From the IMG/VR virus record IMGVR_UViG_3300027759_002554, positions 1-38,178 of that record: DNA of 38,178 nucleotides; one strand, written 5' to 3'. This DNA is from a virus. Below the pieces are notes generated by a model. The model saw nothing but the letters and a program-made list of their open reading frames with translations. It made no database searches and was not told where the DNA came from. Positions 1 to 6,561 of this stretch are shown in pieces. The translations under genes and the position numbers were made by a program. The first letter of the stretch is position 1. Each line of letters opens with the position of its first letter.

Positions 1-75
1 AAAATAGATTGCGGCCATAGACAAAATCACTGCATCGGAATCTTTACCGAGCGTTTCAACATCAAATATAAACAT
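1..75 (-). CDS. dexA: DexA-like 3'-5' exonuclease, N-terminal fragment
   Basis: Only the first 25 codons are in the window; the gene continues beyond base 1. The start reads MFIFDVETLGKDSDAVIL, with the Asp-x-Glu of exonuclease motif I (D5, E7) right at the N-terminus, as in the DnaQ-fold DexA exonucleases of T4-type phages, which degrade DNA from 3' ends. The ATG lies two bases past the stop of the upstream glycosyltransferase gene. A TTGACA-17-TACAAT promoter-like element about 70 bases upstream could give it its own early transcript. The fold call is good; DexA as opposed to another DnaQ-fold exonuclease is an inference from 25 residues. Confidence 0.7.
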   Translation of the reverse strand, partial: MFIFDVETLGKDSDAVILSMAAIYF

Positions 76-76
76 A

Positions 77-1081
77 CTATCTCATTTCAATTAGATTATC
101 CCTAAAAATAGTCCATGTGTTTTCCCATGACCATTTCATTGAATGAATTGTAACATCATTCCGATTTAATGTCAAACACTTTTCAACCGATTCGGAAAGA
201 TTACCAGATAGATATCCAGTCTTTCCGATATCTACCACATCCAAAGGACCAGCAACAGGATATGCAGCCACCGGTGTGCCACAAGCCATCGCTTCAACCA
301 TTACCAATCCAAATGTTTCCCACCGACTTGGAAATACAAATACATCTGCATTTGCATACCATATAGCCAAATCACGGCCTGTTTTGAATCCAGTAAAGAT
401 TACATCTGGATATTTCTTTTCATATTCCGCTTTCATTGGTCCATCACCGACCATGACCTTCCGTGCATTTGGATAATCCAAATTAAAAAAATCTTCTAGG
501 TTCTTTTCTTTACTCACACGGGATACACACACCAATAAAGGCTTATCGTCTTCATACATCTTTGGATAACTTGAATGAAATATCTCTCTATCAACACCAC
601 GGGTCCATGGTATAATATTTGATTGAAATCCATGGTCAAGTAAATCATTGACCATTGTGTCGGTTGTTGTCAATACTTTACCCGAATGCTTATGAAACCA
701 ACGGACATAAGCCCATGTGATAAACTCAGGCACACCAGTAAGTTTCTTTATGCCCTCAGGAAATTTAGTGTGATAAGCAGTATTATACCGATAGCCACGT
801 TTGTCAAGATATTGTCTAGCACACAAACCAAGAGGACCCTCTGTGGCAATATGGATATAAGTCGGACATATCTCCTTAATCTTCTTGCCCAGTGCCCTCG
901 GATAGGCAATCTTGACCTCGTTGTAGCCAGGGCAATTAACATAGCGGAAGTCCCCGGGATTGAGATAAACAAAGTTATAACCATCCAGAATCGCATGTGC
1001 CTCAATATTCTTGTATGTTGTAACGACACCATTGATTTGGTCATCTAGGTTGTCGGTGATGATGAGGATAGTTTTTGACAT
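77..1081 (-). CDS. GT4-family (GT-B fold) glycosyltransferase
   Basis: This 334-aa protein transfers a sugar from a nucleotide sugar to an unknown acceptor. The C-terminal half carries the GT4 signature: SRVSKEKN at about 187-194, VGDGP at 211-215, and the E-x7-E motif with E255 and E263 in ETFGLVMVEAMACGTP. The N-terminus has the usual Rossmann start and a D-x(n)-GVVTT loop. It resembles bacterial mannosyl- or sulfoquinovosyl-type transferases more than the T4 DNA glucosyltransferases, so a surface polysaccharide or lipid acceptor is more likely than DNA (inference). It sits between an LpxH-like gene and dexA, away from the main sugar cassette at 22-30 kb. Its start overlaps the end of a 63-aa gene. 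Confidence 0.88.
   Translation of the reverse strand: MSKTILIITDNLDDQINGVVTTYKNIEAHAILDGYNFVYLNPGDFRYVNCPGYNEVKIAYPRALGKKIKEICPTYIHIATEGPLGLCARQYLDKRGYRYNTAYHTKFPEGIKKLTGVPEFITWAYVRWFHKHSGKVLTTTDTMVNDLLDHGFQSNIIPWTRGVDREIFHSSYPKMYEDDKPLLVCVSRVSKEKNLEDFFNLDYPNARKVMVGDGPMKAEYEKKYPDVIFTGFKTGRDLAIWYANADVFVFPSRWETFGLVMVEAMACGTPVAAYPVAGPLDVVDIGKTGYLSGNLSESVEKCLTLNRNDVTIHSMKWSWENTWTIFRDNLIEMR
147..175 (-). promoter_or_regulatory. Putative sigma-70-type promoter for the dexA-like gene
   Basis: -35 TTGACA at 170-175 and -10 TACAAT at 147-152, 17-base spacer, one mismatch. It lies inside the glycosyltransferase gene near its end and points to the exonuclease gene. A single one-mismatch site could be chance. 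Confidence 0.4.
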
Positions 1082-1236
1082 TGCCCTGTTACCTTAAAAC
1101 TTTTAAACTTCAATTCATATTTCATTGTAGCCAAAACCTTTTCACAGGTTTGCTTATCATCAAATAGCATTTCTATGCGCCCAGGCTGGTCGCTTGGATT
1201 ATTCGTGTGGATCGCTAACAGTATCAGTAACCACAT
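1045..1236 (-). CDS. Small exported or membrane protein, 63 aa, overlapping both neighbours
   Basis: I do not recognise the family. The start is supported by AAGGAG seven bases before the ATG, better than for most genes here. The first ten residues (MWLLILLAIH) are hydrophobic like a short signal or anchor, and two cysteines (C31, C53) could pair. It overlaps the end of the LpxH-like gene by 38 bases and the beginning of the glycosyltransferase by 37, and it fills the space between them, which suggests translational coupling. The Ser-rich C-terminus lies in the overlap. The strong ribosome site argues that it is a real gene and not a chance frame. Confidence 0.65.
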   Translation of the reverse strand: MWLLILLAIHTNNPSDQPGRIEMLFDDKQTCEKVLATMKYELKFKSFKVTGQCQKLSSSSPTT

Positions 1237-1990
1237 CGTCTTTCTCCTTGGTCCATGTAATTATTTCCCAACGACCATTATGATGTTCAACTAATGCTGT
1301 ACATGATTCAACCCAATCACCATCATTCATGTATGTAACGCCATCTATTTCTTTTATCTCTGCATGATGGATATGCCCACAGATAACACCATCAAAGCCA
1401 CGTTTCTTACAGTATGCGGCTAAGTTCTTTTCAAACTGGAATATAAAATCTACCGCTTTCTTTACTCTTCCTTTGAGATACTGGCTAAGACTAAAGTACC
1501 TAAAACCAAAGCGGTGCAATAACCAATTAAGTTTACTATTGAGTGATAGAACCACATCATATGCTTTATCTCCTAAAAATGCTAACCATGGTGCAAGTCT
1601 TGTAATACCATCAAATAAATCTCCGTGCGTAACAAGATAGTGTTTGCCATCTGCACCGATGTGTTCCATTTGATTGTGTATTTCTATTAGACCGAAACTG
1701 AAATTGTATGGTATCATTGGTCTAAGGAATTCATCGTGATTGCCTGCTATGTACAGTACCCGAGTTCCTCTTTTTGCATGACCCAACACTCTACGTACCA
1801 CGTTAGTGTGTGATTGCTTCCAACGCCATTTGTTTTGTTGTATTCTCCATGCATCTATTATATCACCGATTAGATATAATGTATCGCATGAATTATTCTT
1901 GAGAAAATTATTTAACTTCTCGGCCTGACATTCGTTTGTCCCGAGATGCACATCGGATATGAATATTGAACGATATGTTTTGTTGCTCAT
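1199..1990 (-). CDS. LpxH-like metallophosphoesterase (UDP-2,3-diacylglucosamine pyrophosphatase family)
   Basis: This calcineurin-like phosphoesterase has all metal-binding motifs in order: SDVHLG (D13, H15), GDIID (D43), GNHDE (N84, H85), THGD (H122) and GHIHHAE (H206, H208). The length (263 aa) and the broad LpxH-like layout fit enzymes that cut UDP-2,3-diacylglucosamine to lipid X, an early lipid A step on the inner face of the cytoplasmic membrane. Phage use would be to alter or support lipid A/LPS synthesis during infection (inference). No clear Shine-Dalgarno precedes the ATG. An unrelated substrate is possible, because the calcineurin-like fold is shared by many phosphodiesterases. 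Confidence 0.82.
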   Translation of the reverse strand: MSNKTYRSIFISDVHLGTNECQAEKLNNFLKNNSCDTLYLIGDIIDAWRIQQNKWRWKQSHTNVVRRVLGHAKRGTRVLYIAGNHDEFLRPMIPYNFSFGLIEIHNQMEHIGADGKHYLVTHGDLFDGITRLAPWLAFLGDKAYDVVLSLNSKLNWLLHRFGFRYFSLSQYLKGRVKKAVDFIFQFEKNLAAYCKKRGFDGVICGHIHHAEIKEIDGVTYMNDGDWVESCTALVEHHNGRWEIITWTKEKDDVVTDTVSDPHE

Positions 1991-2034
1991 TCATTATGTA
2001 GATTACTGGATGGTTGAAATAAAATTGACACAAA

Positions 2035-2277
2035 TCAAATAATCTGTTCGGTCCGTTTCTTGTGCCCTATACCAACATCAAGTCCGAATAATGTAAAGCC
2101 TCGGTAGTTGTCTTCAGATTCAGCCTTTATCATTCTATTTGCCAATTCAAACTTAATATACTTTACTTCTTCACTCTCATAATATTTACCATCATTGCCT
2201 GGGTATGATTTCCATTTGATACTATATGCGATTACTAACTCATATTTGTTTAGTATTAACCGTTTAGTATATTGCAT
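2035..2277 (-). CDS. Hypothetical protein, 80 aa
   Basis: I do not recognise this protein. It is soluble-looking, rich in Lys, Tyr and Glu, with alternating strand-like stretches (LVIAYSIKWKSYPG) and a Gly-rich end (GFTLFGLDVGIGHKK). Its ATG follows directly after the TGA of the fibre-tip-like gene upstream, so it is probably read by re-initiation. Its place at the end of the tail-fibre block could mean a tail-related role, but nothing in the sequence shows that. Confidence 0.6.
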   Translation of the reverse strand: MQYTKRLILNKYELVIAYSIKWKSYPGNDGKYYESEEVKYIKFELANRMIKAESEDNYRGFTLFGLDVGIGHKKRTEQII

Positions 2278-2712
2278 TCAATCCATTCTAAGTTCATACC
2301 AAGATTGTAGCGCATGATTAGGACCTACTGAATAATAAACGCCATTCGGAACAATTGTACAAAGCATGTAAGTTCCACCACCACCACCAAAATATGGATT
2401 ATATGCCAGACCGAAGCCAATATAAACTGTCAAAAAATTGCTGGTAGATGCCACAAGAGTTATAGCTACTGCTATTGGATATCCTGATGTGTTTTGATAA
2501 ATGGTTCCGATTGCCCGTGACGGTGCTGTCCATTTGTTTGTCATTCCGGGAACGAGATGATATCCACCAACAAATTGGCGGCGAAGTGTGGGAGATTTAC
2601 CTCCTGGAATATTGTCTGGCCACAGCATCTGTGGTGTGTTGTTCACCGCATCTCCAGTAAATGGCGGCGTGGTTAAAGGCGATCTACCTACTGGTGTTAT
2701 AGTTATTGCCAT
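2278..2712 (-). CDS. Tail-fibre-tip-like protein, paralogue 3 of a tandem triplet
   Basis: This 144-aa protein shares a pattern with the two genes upstream: a Trp-x-x-(P/T)-S-R-A segment, then an (N/Q)-(T/N)-(S/T)-G-x-P-(I/L)-(A/M)-V strand, a Gly-rich loop, and a C-terminal block of the form IVPxGxxY followed by W(Y/F)ELR. Here these read TAPSRAIG, NTSGYPIAVAI, FGGGGGTYMLC, IVPNGVYYS and SWYELRMD. It has an extra N-terminal 25 residues rich in Pro and Thr. Small beta-rich units of this type occur at the ends of tail fibres and act in receptor contact (inference). A tail-fibre chaperone gene lies upstream and a T4-type late promoter precedes that gene. Confidence 0.62.
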   Translation of the reverse strand: MAITITPVGRSPLTTPPFTGDAVNNTPQMLWPDNIPGGKSPTLRRQFVGGYHLVPGMTNKWTAPSRAIGTIYQNTSGYPIAVAITLVASTSNFLTVYIGFGLAYNPYFGGGGGTYMLCTIVPNGVYYSVGPNHALQSWYELRMD

Positions 2713-2724
2713 ATTATTTTTCCA

Positions 2725-3081
2725 TTAAACTCTTAGTTCAAACCAGAGAGAAAGTGGCCAAGAGGGACTGTTAATTCCATATGTTGAACCTGTAGGAACA
2801 ATGCAATGTACACTAGAGTTGCCACCACCGGAACCATTGAATGATGTAGTAGAAATATTAACACCATCTATTTGAAATACACAAGCATTTGATGCTATAC
2901 CTGCCATTATAACAAAAACCGCAAGAGGTCGACCGGTGGAATTTGTATATGATACATCTATTGACCGACTTGACGTTACATTTTGCCAGTAAGTACCAAA
3001 GCCGAGGGCAAAGTTACTAGCCGCTTTTTCTTGTATACCGATGGGAAAATTTATCCCAGTACTAGTAAAAGTTATTGGCAT
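2725..3081 (-). CDS. Tail-fibre-tip-like protein, paralogue 2 of a tandem triplet
   Basis: At 118 aa, this is the middle copy. Diagnostic blocks are YWQNVTSSRSIDVSYTNSTG, RPLAVFVIM, a Gly/Ser loop (FNGSGGGNSS), CIVPTGSTYG and LWFELRV at the very end. The order and spacing match the 126-aa copy upstream closely and the 144-aa copy downstream more loosely. No signal or membrane segment is seen. The repeated WQN-T-SxRxxxxxYTNSTG block suggests a conserved core with variable loops, as expected of a receptor-binding tip. A role in attachment is inferred from this pattern and from the neighbouring chaperone. Confidence 0.62.
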   Translation of the reverse strand: MPITFTSTGINFPIGIQEKAASNFALGFGTYWQNVTSSRSIDVSYTNSTGRPLAVFVIMAGIASNACVFQIDGVNISTTSFNGSGGGNSSVHCIVPTGSTYGINSPSWPLSLWFELRV

Positions 3082-3082
3082 T

Positions 3083-3463
3083 TTAAATGGTATATCCTAT
3101 GCTAAGTTCCCACCAACCAGCAAAAGGCCAAAATGTATATGGCAGGCTATATGTAGCTCCAACCGGAACAATAATACAAAAGCCCGGTGCGCCAACTGCA
3201 TCGCCATTATATCCAAGTCCAAAATCGTTGCTAACACCGAAGGAATCAATTCTCATCACTAAAGCATTGGATGCACTAAAGTTATTATATACCATAACCA
3301 TTATCGGTGAGCCTGTGCTGTTCGTATATGTTGTTGCCAAAGCCCGTTCTGATGTTTTATTTTGCCAGGATGATTCAACACCTAACGCATATAAATCCGT
3401 AGATTTATATTGTACGCTACCATCGTTAAATGTTACGAAATCCGCCCCTAATGTCGTTGCCAT
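3083..3463 (-). CDS. Tail-fibre-tip-like protein, paralogue 1 of a tandem triplet
   Basis: At 126 aa, this is the first copy in transcription order. Blocks are SSWQNKTSERALATTYTNST, GSPIMVMVY, a Gly-containing loop near residues 85-95, CIIVPVGATYSLP and GWWELSIGYTI. A GAGG sequence lies about nine bases before the ATG. It ends one base before the start of the second copy, and the A-rich junction allows coupled translation. Its N-terminal 25 residues (TFNDGSVQYKSTD) look like the start of a fibre shaft-to-tip connector. Function as a receptor-binding or fibre-tip protein is inferred. Confidence 0.62.
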   Translation of the reverse strand: MATTLGADFVTFNDGSVQYKSTDLYALGVESSWQNKTSERALATTYTNSTGSPIMVMVYNNFSASNALVMRIDSFGVSNDFGLGYNGDAVGAPGFCIIVPVGATYSLPYTFWPFAGWWELSIGYTI

Positions 3464-3486
3464 TTATTTACAGCCTCAATTAAAAA

Positions 3487-3837
3487 TTATTTCCATTCCA
3501 CAACCGGTTTTGTTGGCCACACTGGATCCACGGTTGGATTAATAAAAATTTTACGAACAGCCTCCCTATATGCAAGAAATTCGGTCCGAGAAGAATCGGT
3601 TAATTGCATTGAAACATCGGGCAACTGTGTGTAATCTGTTTTCATAATTAATCCAAGTGCTTCATTCTTAACTCTGAAAAGAAGAACCTCTTCCGATGGA
3701 GGAGGAGGCCAGTTACCCGTCATGTCTTCCCAATTTTCTTCTTGGGCCTTTTGAATGTATGGCAATGCATTTTCCTCTTCTTGGTCGTAAGCATGTACAT
3801 TACCAGTAGATGGATTTTTGAAATATAAATAAGACAT
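3487..3837 (-). CDS. Tail-fibre assembly chaperone-like protein
   Basis: This 116-aa protein ends in a pattern typical of phage tail assembly chaperones of the Phage_tail_APC type: a helix, MKTDYTQLPDVSM, then FLAYREAVRKIFINP and a Pro/Trp tail (VWPTKPVVEWK). Such proteins help fold or trimerise tail fibres and are usually encoded next to them, as here, where three fibre-tip-like genes follow. The N-terminus (MSYLYFKNPSTGNVHAYD) is a small beta unit often fused to these chaperones. AAAGGA lies six bases before the ATG. A TATAAATA late promoter sits about 75 bases upstream. Confidence 0.7.
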   Translation of the reverse strand: MSYLYFKNPSTGNVHAYDQEEENALPYIQKAQEENWEDMTGNWPPPPSEEVLLFRVKNEALGLIMKTDYTQLPDVSMQLTDSSRTEFLAYREAVRKIFINPTVDPVWPTKPVVEWK

Positions 3838-3861
3838 TTTTATCCTTTATGATATAAATTT

Positions 3862-4128
3862 TTAGAATTCTCTATGGTCTTGATGAACCGTTGCATCTTT
3901 TTCTATGACTATATTTATATAGTCCACCGCACCATCTTCCGAATCGCAATATCGGATAATCGTCTGGCCAGTATATTTTGAGGTAAAAATTAGAAGAATG
4001 CCGCTGTCTTTATAGATGGAGAATTTAATAACCCAGCCGTTGCGAACAACTGGGTTAAAGCAATTGAGATTACTCTTTATTTCCTGCAGGCGCAAGGTCT
4101 GAGAATTCTTCAACGATTTTTCTTGCAT
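3862..4128 (-). CDS. Hypothetical protein, up to 88 aa
   Basis: I do not recognise it. The C-terminal two thirds look like a small alpha/beta protein (GWVIKFSIYKDSGILLIFTS, then an acidic-basic tail ending VHQDHREF). The ATG at 4128 overlaps the end of the upstream gene by 59 bases and has no ribosome-binding site. A TTG at codon 12 is an alternative start. A perfect TATAAATA late promoter for the downstream tail genes lies inside this reading frame near its 3' end. Confidence that the frame is coding is moderate; the start is uncertain. Confidence 0.5.
   Translation of the reverse strand: MQEKSLKNSQTLRLQEIKSNLNCFNPVVRNGWVIKFSIYKDSGILLIFTSKYTGQTIIRYCDSEDGAVDYINIVIEKDATVHQDHREF
3912..3919 (-). 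promoter_or_regulatory. T4-type late promoter (TATAAATA) for the tail-fibre block
   Basis: An exact TATAAATA on the minus strand, 75 bases before the chaperone gene start. It would drive the chaperone and the three fibre-tip-like genes. It lies in the 3' part of a small hypothetical gene. Confidence 0.55.
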
Positions 4129-4297
4129 TTTTGCTAAGTTCCGATCCCATAAATGTTAGCCCATACGTATATGTAGCATAATCGGAACCTATAAATTTGT
4201 TGAATGCTTTGACGCCAGCATTGAATGCTTGTTCGTTTGCATCAATCATTGCGATTGTGAATTCTTTTGATTTGGTTTGAATTTGTGTGATATCCAT
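4070..4297 (-). CDS. Small helical protein, 75 aa
   Basis: It is predicted to be mostly helical (FTIAMIDANEQAFNAGVKAF, then a KNARKIVEEFSDL helix). The helix composition faintly recalls phasin-type granule-associated proteins, but the similarity is too weak for a functional claim. AAGGAAACAAA precedes the ATG with good spacing. The stop overlaps the possible start of the next gene. Confidence 0.6.
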   Translation of the reverse strand: MDITQIQTKSKEFTIAMIDANEQAFNAGVKAFNKFIGSDYATYTYGLTFMGSELSKNARKIVEEFSDLAPAGNKE

Positions 4298-4306
4298 TTT
4301 GTTTCC

Positions 4307-4387
4307 TTATTGATAAGCGATTGGTGAATTAAATTCCTTAATAAGCAATTTTAATTCGTGGTAAAGTTCTTGTATATGATTTTTCAT
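4307..4387 (-). CDS. Very small protein, 26 aa
   Basis: This is a short frame in the gap between two accepted genes. It begins MKNHIQELYHELKLLIKE and ends PIAYQ, giving a single amphipathic helix with a Leu/Ile face. AGGAG lies ten bases before the ATG. The stop TAA is nine bases from the start of the next gene, and its last bases form part of that gene's ribosome site region. T4-type phages carry many such tiny genes; the function is unknown. Confidence 0.45.
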   Translation of the reverse strand: MKNHIQELYHELKLLIKEFNSPIAYQ

Positions 4388-4467
4388 TTGATATGCACTC
4401 CTTTTGGCTGTGTCATACAAATATATATGCAACAACTAAGTGTTTTCACTAGTATTCCGTGTCTAAT

Positions 4468-4680
4468 TTATAGCTTGGGCTCGTTTGTTTTATCAACTGG
4501 CTTTGGCACTGCGGATGCATCAATGAATCTATACTGTGGTATGATCCATTCAATGGGTTTCCAAAACTTGTGGTAGATATTATTCATTAACAATACAAAG
4601 ACGCCAATTATACAAACACCAAGCCCAATAAAAATTGAGCCGCCCAAAAAATACAGTGCTACATCTATATCCATTACCAT
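4468..4680 (-). CDS. Small membrane protein, 70 aa, one long transmembrane segment
   Basis: Residues 6-32 (VALYFLGGSIFIGLGVCIIG and onward) form one long hydrophobic membrane segment. The rest is a short soluble tail ending VDKTNEPKL. Its ATG overlaps the TAA of the 38-aa gene upstream in the sequence ATGGTAATG, so the two are probably translated together. The second membrane-associated partner upstream makes a two-gene membrane unit. A lysis-related or superinfection role is possible but not shown. Confidence 0.62.
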   Translation of the reverse strand: MVMDIDVALYFLGGSIFIGLGVCIIGVFVLLMNNIYHKFWKPIEWIIPQYRFIDASAVPKPVDKTNEPKL

Positions 4681-4790
4681 TTTTCCTTTGCTTTTTTCGC
4701 TTCACTTACAATTTTCTTAATTACTTCCCAAGTTGGCTGTGCTAACCAACCGACAAATGCACCGTATATGAACCATTCAAGTTGAACCAT
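4674..4790 (-). CDS. Very small protein, 38 aa, membrane-associated
   Basis: The start is MVQLEWFIYGAFVGWLAQP, a hydrophobic aromatic segment, followed by a Lys-rich amphipathic helix (VIKKIVSEAKKAKEK) and a final Trp. AAGGA lies seven bases before the ATG, a clear ribosome site. It overlaps the upstream gene by 14 bases and the start of the 70-aa membrane protein by 7, so all three are likely coupled. Function unknown. Confidence 0.6.
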   Translation of the reverse strand: MVQLEWFIYGAFVGWLAQPTWEVIKKIVSEAKKAKEKW

Positions 4791-5121
4791 AATGTGTCCT
4801 TAATATTCTCACTTGGTCATCGGAAGTTACATAACACCTTGCATGTAATTTGAATGAATCGGTGTTTAAATCCCGAATTTTGGTAAACTCTATCAGTTTA
4901 TTTTCCATCATAAACTTAACTAATGCTGTTGCCATTCTTGCTTTAATAGCATCTTTAAAATCATCATCGGTTAAAAATCTATCAGTATCAACAAAGGTTA
5001 TATCTAATGATGTGCCTACTAATTTACCACCAATAGGATAGTCTTTTGTATTGAATGTAAATTCTTCATCAGCCCAATTAAATTGTGCTGGATTATTTGC
5101 AATCATGTTTGCTATCGCCAT
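4777..5121 (-). CDS. Hypothetical protein, 114 aa
   Basis: I do not recognise the family. I place the start at the ATG sharing its A with the TAA of the upstream gene (TAATG), because AAGGG lies six bases before it; an upstream in-frame ATG eight codons earlier lacks this. The protein is soluble alpha/beta: MAIANMIANNPAQFNW, a strand pair (GGKLVGTSLDITFVD), then helices (FKDAIKARMATALVKFMME) and a C-terminal strand (LHARCYVTSDDQVRIL). Confidence 0.65.
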   Translation of the reverse strand: MAIANMIANNPAQFNWADEEFTFNTKDYPIGGKLVGTSLDITFVDTDRFLTDDDFKDAIKARMATALVKFMMENKLIEFTKIRDLNTDSFKLHARCYVTSDDQVRILRTHYGST

Positions 5122-5303
5122 TAGATACCCTTGAGTTGTTCCCACTCGGTGCTGTCATTGATTACATCACGGCGCCACAATGTACCATCGTTGCATAATG
5201 CAGTCACAATAATTCTACCAGAATTTGTTGTTGCGGTTGTGATTTGTGTAATCTTGCGCTTTGGTCCAGATTCTTGTTTCAATTCAGTTTTTTCGTCAGC
5301 CAT
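5121..5303 (-). CDS. Hypothetical protein, 60 aa
   Basis: A charged N-terminus (ADEKTELKQESGPKRK) is followed by a compact beta pattern (ITTATTNSGRIIVTALCNDG, then TLWRRDV). The 'VTALCNDGTLWR' stretch looks like one blade of a repeat fold such as a propeller or RCC1-type repeat, but only one unit is present. AAGGA lies in a good position before the ATG. It overlaps its neighbours by eight bases on one side and one base on the other. Function unknown. Confidence 0.6.
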   Translation of the reverse strand: MADEKTELKQESGPKRKITQITTATTNSGRIIVTALCNDGTLWRRDVINDSTEWEQLKGI

Positions 5304-5529
5304 TATTTTCTTCCTTTATGTCAAATGCTCTAATAATATCATACACACCATCTGCACTTTTGTCTATGCAAATATCTTTTGAGAAACCTCTATATTCAAA
5401 CATATGTGGCTTATCGGTATCACCAAACACATCAATCATAATCTCAGGCTCACCCATGTGATGTTTGTATTCATCATCATAGGTGCAATAGAGGTCCTCA
5501 AGTTTTTTAATCAAGTCAATTATACGCAT
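5296..5529 (-). CDS. Hypothetical protein, 77 aa, predicted leaderless mRNA
   Basis: This is an acidic small protein: an N-terminal helix (MRIIDLIKKLEDLY) then a region with EPEIMIDVFGD and a C-terminal IRAFDIKEENNG. The helix-then-strand start is common in small early phage genes that I know only as hypothetical. The key point is the start. A consensus sigma-70 promoter ends six bases before the ATG, so the transcript would begin at or next to the AUG. There is no ribosome-binding site between them. Confidence 0.65.
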   Translation of the reverse strand: MRIIDLIKKLEDLYCTYDDEYKHHMGEPEIMIDVFGDTDKPHMFEYRGFSKDICIDKSADGVYDIIRAFDIKEENNG

Positions 5530-5534
5530 AATAC

Positions 5535-5563
5535 ATTATATAACAATACAATCATTCTGTCAA
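5535..5563 (-). promoter_or_regulatory. Consensus sigma-70 promoter with predicted leaderless start
   Basis: -35 TTGACA at 5558-5563, -10 TATAAT at 5535-5540, spacer 17, no mismatch. The ATG of the 77-aa gene begins six bases after the -10, so the expected transcription start is at the AUG. It stands in the only intergenic gap of this area (5530-5568). Confidence 0.85.
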
Positions 5564-5568
5564 GGTAA

Positions 5569-6561
5569 TTATGCAGCCTTGCCCCAAACATCATCCCATG
5601 TACCAGATAGTGCGCCCTTTGAGTAATCAGTGGATCTATTCTCAAAGAAATTGGTATGCGTTGGCGCATTAATCATTTCTTCCACCCAAGGCAATGGATT
5701 ACGTTTGACTTTCATTATTCCCTTAAGACCCAAACTAATAAGCCTACGATCAGCAATGTAGCGAATATATTGTTTAACGTCATCAGCAGTAAGGCGATCC
5801 ATAGGACCCATACTGAATGCCAAATCAATAAACTTGTCTTCCAACTGAACCATCTTCTCAGCAATTGAGTAAATTTTTCCTTTAAGTTCATCGTTCCATA
5901 TTTCCTTGTTTTCTTCAATGTATGTGCGGAACAATTTAATCATTGATTCGGCATGCATTGTTTCATCAACGATAGACCAAGTTACAATCTGACCCATGCC
6001 CTTCATTTTGCCGGTTCTAGGGAAGTTAAGTAACATGATAAAGGAACTGAATAATTGCATCCCTTCGGTGAAAGCACTGAATACTGCAATATGAGTAGCA
6101 ACAGAACTACTTGAATTATTTTGTAGAGATATATCCAGAACGTAATCATGTTTGTCCTTCATTTCTTGGTAGTCTAAAAATTGGTTGTATGTTGTCTCTG
6201 GTAGTCCTAGAGTTTCAATCAGGTGACTGTATGCGGCTACGTGCAATGCTTCTCTTGCGGCAAAGCCCATCAACATCATACGCACTTCAGGCTGTGGAAA
6301 ATGTGGTAGATAATTCTTAACATAACCACCAGCTACGTCAATATCACCTTGTGTGAAGAATCGGAAGATGTGTGTGAGAAATTGTTTTTCTTCATTGGTT
6401 AGTTTCTTCTTCCAATCTTTCACATCTTCAAGCATCGGCACCTCGGTGTGCAACCAATGTGATTGTTCATGCTTTAGCCATGATTCATAGGCCCATGGAT
6501 AATTGAACGGTTTGAAATGATTTCGTTCATCCGTTAGTCTTGTTTTACTTTTCTTAATCAT
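5569..6561 (-). CDS. nrdB: Class Ia ribonucleotide reductase, small (radical) subunit
   Basis: NrdB holds the di-iron/tyrosyl radical that NrdA needs to reduce ribonucleotides. With the start used here (330 aa) the iron ligands and radical Tyr are visible: E104-x-x-H107-x3-Y111 in REALHVAAYSHL, a Glu in FTEGMQLFSSF, and E-x-x-H in DETMHAE. Spacing E-x2-H-x3-Y matches E. coli E115/H118/Y122, so this is a Tyr-radical enzyme. The C-terminal tail (SGTWDDVWGKAA) is the usual flexible NrdA-docking peptide. I chose the ATG that overlaps the TGA of the thioredoxin gene; an ATG four codons earlier is possible. nrdA lies 2 kb upstream in the same direction. Confidence 0.96.
   Translation of the reverse strand: MIKKSKTRLTDERNHFKPFNYPWAYESWLKHEQSHWLHTEVPMLEDVKDWKKKLTNEEKQFLTHIFRFFTQGDIDVAGGYVKNYLPHFPQPEVRMMLMGFAAREALHVAAYSHLIETLGLPETTYNQFLDYQEMKDKHDYVLDISLQNNSSSSVATHIAVFSAFTEGMQLFSSFIMLLNFPRTGKMKGMGQIVTWSIVDETMHAESMIKLFRTYIEENKEIWNDELKGKIYSIAEKMVQLEDKFIDLAFSMGPMDRLTADDVKQYIRYIADRRLISLGLKGIMKVKRNPLPWVEEMINAPTHTNFFENRSTDYSKGALSGTWDDVWGKAA

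Noticed and set aside
3087-3542. 151-codon plus-strand frame opposite the fibre-tip genes
   Set aside because: Lies antisense to two well-supported genes, has no ribosome site and no recognisable domain.
3820-3830. TATAAATA on the plus strand
   Set aside because: Points into antisense DNA with no plus-strand gene following; taken as chance in AT-rich sequence.
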